Origin: Bacillus clarus
Lineage (GTDB): Bacteria > Bacillota > Bacilli > Bacillales > Bacillaceae_G
DNA length: 7,231 bases
NCBI RefSeq assembly: GCF_000746925.1
Contig: NZ_JMQC01000002.1
Location: 1 to 7,231, forward strand
Reading direction: 5' to 3'
The position numbers were made by a program, and so were the translations under genes. Every line of letters begins with the position of its first letter. Positions within the stretch are counted from its first letter, which is position 1. Below the pieces are notes generated by a model that saw nothing but the letters and a program-made list of their open reading frames with translations, did no database searches and was not told the origin of the DNA. Of this stretch, positions 4,886 to 7,231 are shown in pieces.

Positions 4886-5380
4886 ATGGCAAAAACTATA
4901 CTTCAAGGGACAGGAACAGTATGTAAAGGAAATCTTAATAATTACTTTGAACAAGTACCAGCTGAACTATTCGACTATATTCAGTTAGGATTGATAACAC
5001 ATACTGATATGGTTATTTATATTAAGTTACTACAATTGTACAATCCTAACTATGGGTACGCCTTTCCTACCATTGACCAGCTAAGATCATATACTCGTAC
5101 AGGAAGTAAAGCAACTATTCATAGTAGCATTAGAAGATTATGTGAGGTTGGGCTGATAAAGAAAGGTAAAACAAATGGTGGAAATAATATCTATGTGGTA
5201 TATAAGCCATTGGATACTGTTGACCTATACAATGCTGTTCCTGAGAAGGTGGAACAATTTGAGGAATTTGATATTAAGATAACAAAAGTATCAACTGATG
5301 ATAAGGAACGCTATAAACAGCACCTAATAGATAAAGAAATAGTGGCACAACAGCAAAAGCAGATTTATGCGGTAGAATAG
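4886..5380 (+). CDS. Winged-helix protein, putative plasmid replication initiator
   Basis: The 164-residue protein has a winged helix-turn-helix of the HTH_36 kind. A conserved-looking lead-in (FEQVPAELFDYIQLGLITHTDMVIYIKLLQL, 21-51) is followed by PTIDQLRSYTRTGSKATIHSSIRRLCEVGLIKK (61-93) and a Gly/Asn-rich wing (94-106). The same order, 'few helices, then FPTIDQL, then HTH', is seen in initiators of theta-replicating plasmids and in phage DnaD-like proteins. The tail (about 120-164) is charged and Gln-rich. The start has a modest SD, AAGGA, ten bases before the ATG. Context supports an initiator: an A/T-rich repeat region immediately downstream, a resolvase nearby, and no other Rep candidate in the window. 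It lacks HUH or other rolling-circle catalytic motifs. A transcriptional regulator remains possible. Confidence 0.6.
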   Translation: MAKTILQGTGTVCKGNLNNYFEQVPAELFDYIQLGLITHTDMVIYIKLLQLYNPNYGYAFPTIDQLRSYTRTGSKATIHSSIRRLCEVGLIKKGKTNGGNNIYVVYKPLDTVDLYNAVPEKVEQFEEFDIKITKVSTDDKERYKQHLIDKEIVAQQQKQIYAVE

Positions 5381-5537
5381 TGCAAATAATGAACGTTAAT
5401 ACAATCTTTCATTTATTTACTTTCTTTTATGATAGTCTTCTTTTATTTCTTATCATAGTATTCTTTTAGAGAATACAAATTAAGTATGTATTATGTATGT
5501 ATGAGTAGTAAGTGTGTATAACGTTCATATTCCGCAC
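5380..5537. other. Candidate replication origin: A/T-rich DNA between inverted repeats
   Basis: A 22-23 base inverted repeat flanks this stretch (5380-5402 and 5516-5537), with the core ATGAACGTTA (5389-5398) and TAACGTTCAT (5519-5528) and an outer GTGC/GCAC. Between the arms are very A/T-rich DNA, the inverted pairs TATGATA/TATCATA (5428-5457) and GTATTCT/AGAATAC (5458-5476), and three ATGTAT repeats (about 5485-5503). Binding repeats next to an easily melted tract, beside the putative initiator gene, is the common plan of a theta origin. This is inference from layout. Confidence 0.45.
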
Positions 5538-5600
5538 TACAATAATGCAAATAGTGTACCACCAAAAACAATAATTTGAACTCGGTTAATCCCTCTTTTA

Positions 5601-5659
5601 GGTATCAGTGACTAATAACATGATAAGAATGGGCTTTGTTGAGGTTATTAGTCAGTACC
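5601..5659. repeat. Long inverted repeat with a 24-base loop
   Basis: TGACTAATAAC (5609-5619) and GTTATTAGTCA (5644-5654) are perfect eleven-base complements. GGTA (5601-5604) and TACC (5656-5659) extend the stem beyond a small internal loop. No U-run follows. It could be a protein-binding dyad, a secondary-structure element of a single-strand origin, or part of the transcript trailing the initiator gene. Confidence 0.5.
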
Positions 5660-5710
5660 ATATGTGATTTACCCTTTCCTCACTAAAATATGATTTCAAA
5701 ACAATACTAG

Positions 5711-5750
5711 ACCTCTCAGAATTGAATCTGTGGGGTTTTATTTATTTTCG
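5711..5750 (+). terminator. Rightward intrinsic terminator
   Basis: ACCTCTCAGA (5711-5720) pairs with TCTGTGGGGT (5727-5736) with one mismatch and one wobble, around the loop ATTGAA. A TTTATTTATTTT tail follows. It is the first good rightward terminator after the initiator gene and would end that transcript, leaving a trailer of about 350 bases that includes the candidate origin. Confidence 0.65.
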
Positions 5751-5831
5751 AATACAAAAACAAACAAATGGATTCAGGACGCTGTGCGAGGCTATACAAG
5801 GTGTTAAAACGGACGTGTAGTGAATAGGCGG

Positions 5832-5907
5832 TGCACAATGTTGTTTTTCTGTAAAACCTAGTCATATCAAGGGTTTTCGCTGTATGAGGATTGTTAAATA
5901 TTGTGCA
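5832..5907. other. Nested inverted repeats between terminator and resolvase gene
   Basis: TGCACAAT (5832-5839) is the exact complement of ATTGTGCA (5900-5907). Nested inside, AAAACC pairs with GGTTTT (about 5853-5876). The surrounding 5751-5971 contains no convincing ORF. A structured RNA, a single-strand origin or chance are all possible; no promoter or U-tail supports transcription as its own unit. Confidence 0.3.
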
Positions 5908-5971
5908 AATCTCACTTTTTATTGCTTCCTTGCCTCTGATACACAGCAGTCGCCATAACTTTTTTCTAGCA

Positions 5972-5998
5972 CAAGAAAAGACCACACTATTAAAGTGT
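5972..5998 (-). terminator. Weak terminator overlapping the resolvase stop codon
   Basis: On the minus strand ACACT (5998-5994) pairs with AGTGT (5988-5984) around TTAAT, followed by GGTCTTTTCTTG. The stem is only five pairs and the stop codon lies in it, so function is uncertain. Confidence 0.4.
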
Positions 5999-6598
5999 CG
6001 CCTCGTATTCTTTCACTTTCTTATAGAAGGTCGCTTTCTTCATGTCCACTTCTTTCATAAATGCCACCGCTGTTATCTTTTTATCTTTCCAATCCTTGTA
6101 CAGTTTGTTCCATTCCTCAGGAAGTTCCATTGCTGGACGTCCTAGATGCTTTCCTTTTTCTTTAGCAACAGCGATTCCCTCAGATTGACGCTGTTTAATA
6201 GTTTCTCTTTCCTGTTCAGCCATTGAAGTATAAACCTCGATAATTATATTGTTAATCATATCTATAACCCATTCTTGCCCCTCAGGAACGTCTTGCATTG
6301 TAGTAGGAAGGTCTATGATCTTTACTCTGATACCCTCATTCTTGAACTGTTCTAGATAGCTTTTAATTTGCTGTTTATTACGTCCTAGACGGTCAATAGA
6401 CTTTATGTAAAGCGTGTCGCCTTTCCTCATTGCTTTAAGCATGTTTTGGAATCCTTCACGTTCCATATCTTTACCACTAGCTTTATCACTATAAATATAC
6501 TTCTCGTCACTTACATAGTTTTTTAATGCTTCATATTGTCTATCTAAATTCTGTTCCTTAGTTGAAACACGCATATACGCAAAATTGATTCCTGTCAT
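5990..6598 (-). CDS. Small serine recombinase (resolvase/invertase family)
   Basis: The 202-residue protein is a typical small serine recombinase. The N-terminal strand FAYMRVSTKEQNLDRQ places the nucleophile at Ser12 with Arg10 beside it. The catalytic core continues with KGDTLYIKSIDRLGRN, carrying the expected Asp-Arg-Leu-x-Arg. The long E-helix reads MAEQERETIKQRQSEGIAVAKEKG, followed by GRP and a C-terminal helix-turn-helix (about 165-198, ITAVAFMKEVDMKKATFYKKV). It cuts and rejoins DNA at paired sites through a Ser-DNA link. The ATG at 6598 is preferred because GGTGG lies eight bases upstream; the GTG at 6610 overlaps this SD. A res-like region lies directly upstream, the usual arrangement for plasmid multimer or cointegrate resolution. 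No transposase is present, so a plasmid-stability role is favoured over a Tn3-family remnant. Confidence 0.92.
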   Translation of the reverse strand: MTGINFAYMRVSTKEQNLDRQYEALKNYVSDEKYIYSDKASGKDMEREGFQNMLKAMRKGDTLYIKSIDRLGRNKQQIKSYLEQFKNEGIRVKIIDLPTTMQDVPEGQEWVIDMINNIIIEVYTSMAEQERETIKQRQSEGIAVAKEKGKHLGRPAMELPEEWNKLYKDWKDKKITAVAFMKEVDMKKATFYKKVKEYEATL

Positions 6599-6645
6599 TA
6601 TTAAAACCACCGTTTCTATTAGTTGATAAATTTAATATACACCAA

Positions 6646-6760
6646 CCGTCTATAAAGGTCAATTATTTTATGAACGTTCATAAAGGTTTATATTATTTAT
6701 TTAATAGACGCTATAAAGACAGTTTTTTTACCGTCTATTAAGGTGTACCTTTGTAGACTG
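6646..6760. promoter_or_regulatory. Candidate res site of the resolvase
   Basis: The strongest subsite is a 26-bp dyad: GTCTATTAAGGT (6733-6744), central GT, ACCTTTGTAGAC (6747-6758), with ten of twelve arm bases matching. Related half-sites are GTCTATAAAGGT (6648-6659), GTTCATAAAGGT (6677-6686 region) and AATAGACG (6703-6710). Also inside is TTATGAACGTTCATAA (6668-6683), a perfect 16-bp palindrome that shares its core with the candidate-origin repeats. Resolvase binding here probably also represses its own promoter. Confidence 0.65.
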
Positions 6761-6925
6761 TTTTTTATGGACTGTTTTCTTTATGGAAACTATCAATAAT
6801 GAACACATTTATGAGAGAGGCTGTTTTGTAACGCAATAACAAGGGGTAGCCCTCTATCAAAAGGGAATGGCTAGGGCGTGGCTATATAGGACGGTATAGT
6901 AACGCTACTAGGTAGGGATACCATG
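6761..6925. other. Non-coding stretch with two nested hairpins
   Basis: No ORF with an SD is seen. TAGCC (6847-6851) pairs with GGCTA (6869-6873), with a CCCT/AGGG extension inside. GGTA-TAGTA (6893-6901) pairs with TACTA (6906-6910) and TACC (6919-6922) around an ACGC loop. No promoter or terminator is clear. Confidence 0.35.
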
Positions 6926-7231
6926 CCATTCACCACCACACCACCATATCGCTACACATATACCAGTAGGATAGTGAGGTGCGGTGCTGGGTGCGAGGAC
7001 AGGGCGTGGCAACAGTACCAGCACTGACAGTAGCAAGGATAACAGCGAGGCACGAGGGAAGGGCATGGCACACGACACGAGGCGAGGACAACAGCAAGCA
7101 AGGAACGAATGAAACAAGAACAAACAAACGAATAAAGAAAGAAAAGAAACAAGTAAGTAATGAATAAGCAATGAAGGAGATCAGCGTGGATAGTTGCAAG
7201 GGCAATGTGTGGTGACGTTGCGACGCCTATT
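6926..7231. other. T-poor, low-complexity non-coding stretch
   Basis: In 7021-7180 I count 11 T in 160 bases, with many short A/G/C words of four bases in tandem-like variants (for example AAACAAAC, AAAGAAAG, AAGTAAGT). ORFs occur on both strands but only because stop codons are rare in such sequence; none has a good SD. I could not assign a function. It may be an unstructured RNA segment, a spacer or the product of repeat slippage. Confidence 0.45.

Noticed and set aside
5716..5985. Minus-strand ORF of 89 codons after the resolvase
   Set aside because: Overlaps the rightward terminator and inverted repeats, has no convincing SD and no recognisable domain.
5891..6145. Plus-strand ORF of 84 codons
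   Set aside because: Mostly antisense to the resolvase gene, with no SD.
6979..7167. Plus-strand ORF of 62 codons with a basic tail
   Set aside because: GTG start with only a weak GGAT upstream, inside low-complexity DNA; could be real but the evidence is too thin.
6908..7205. Three overlapping hydrophobic minus-strand ORFs
   Set aside because: They arise from the C/T-rich complement of a T-poor tract where stops are rare; several frames are open at once and starts lack an SD.
1..7231. Terminal repeats of a linear element or overlapping ends of a circle
   Set aside because: The first and last bases show neither inverted nor direct overlap, so topology cannot be stated.

Overview
The window looks like the backbone of a small, low-GC Gram-positive plasmid or plasmid-like accessory element. 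The genes are A/T-rich, have strong GGAGG-type Shine-Dalgarno (SD) sequences, and use sigma-A-like promoters and U-tailed intrinsic terminators. The gene style suggests Bacillus or a relative, but that is inference. There is no rRNA, tRNA, CRISPR array or transposase. The two window ends do not overlap, so whether this is a complete circle cannot be decided from the sequence.

Layout. Positions 1-368 are non-coding and lead to a 118-residue coiled-coil protein on the plus strand (369-725). It meets a leftward four-gene cluster tail to tail: an XRE-type regulator (2069-2347), a 206-residue coiled-coil protein (1428-2048), an 84-residue protein (1171-1425) and a zinc-ribbon/helix-turn-helix (HTH) protein (722-1132). 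Upstream, behind a clear terminator, lies a separate leftward gene for a DNA-binding protein with a ribbon-helix-helix tail (2545-3090).

Positions 3100-4625 contain no substantial ORF but are full of RNA signals. The main one is a predicted leftward non-coding RNA of about 720 nt (about 4029 to 3311), with a consensus-like promoter, at least twelve helices and an intrinsic terminator. Next to it lies a predicted leftward two-hairpin sRNA of about 87 nt (about 4281 to 4195). A rightward unit follows: a strong promoter, a structured leader that hides the SD, a 41-codon small ORF and a terminator. It precedes a 164-residue winged-helix protein (4886-5380), the best candidate for the replication initiator. 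An A/T-rich, repeat-bearing stretch (5380-5537) just after that gene is a candidate origin.

The right end holds a serine resolvase on the minus strand (5990-6598) with a res-like site upstream, fitting multimer resolution. Non-coding DNA then continues to the window end, including a markedly T-poor, low-complexity stretch.

Working model (inference): replication by the winged-helix protein, stability through the resolvase and res and perhaps the ribbon-helix-helix protein, and a cargo operon under the XRE regulator. Nearly a quarter of the element appears devoted to structured RNA. The large RNA at 3311-4029 is the most interesting feature. In size, genomic setting and density of helices it recalls the ornate large bacterial RNAs (ROOL, GOLLD, OLE), but membership of a known family could not be tested here.
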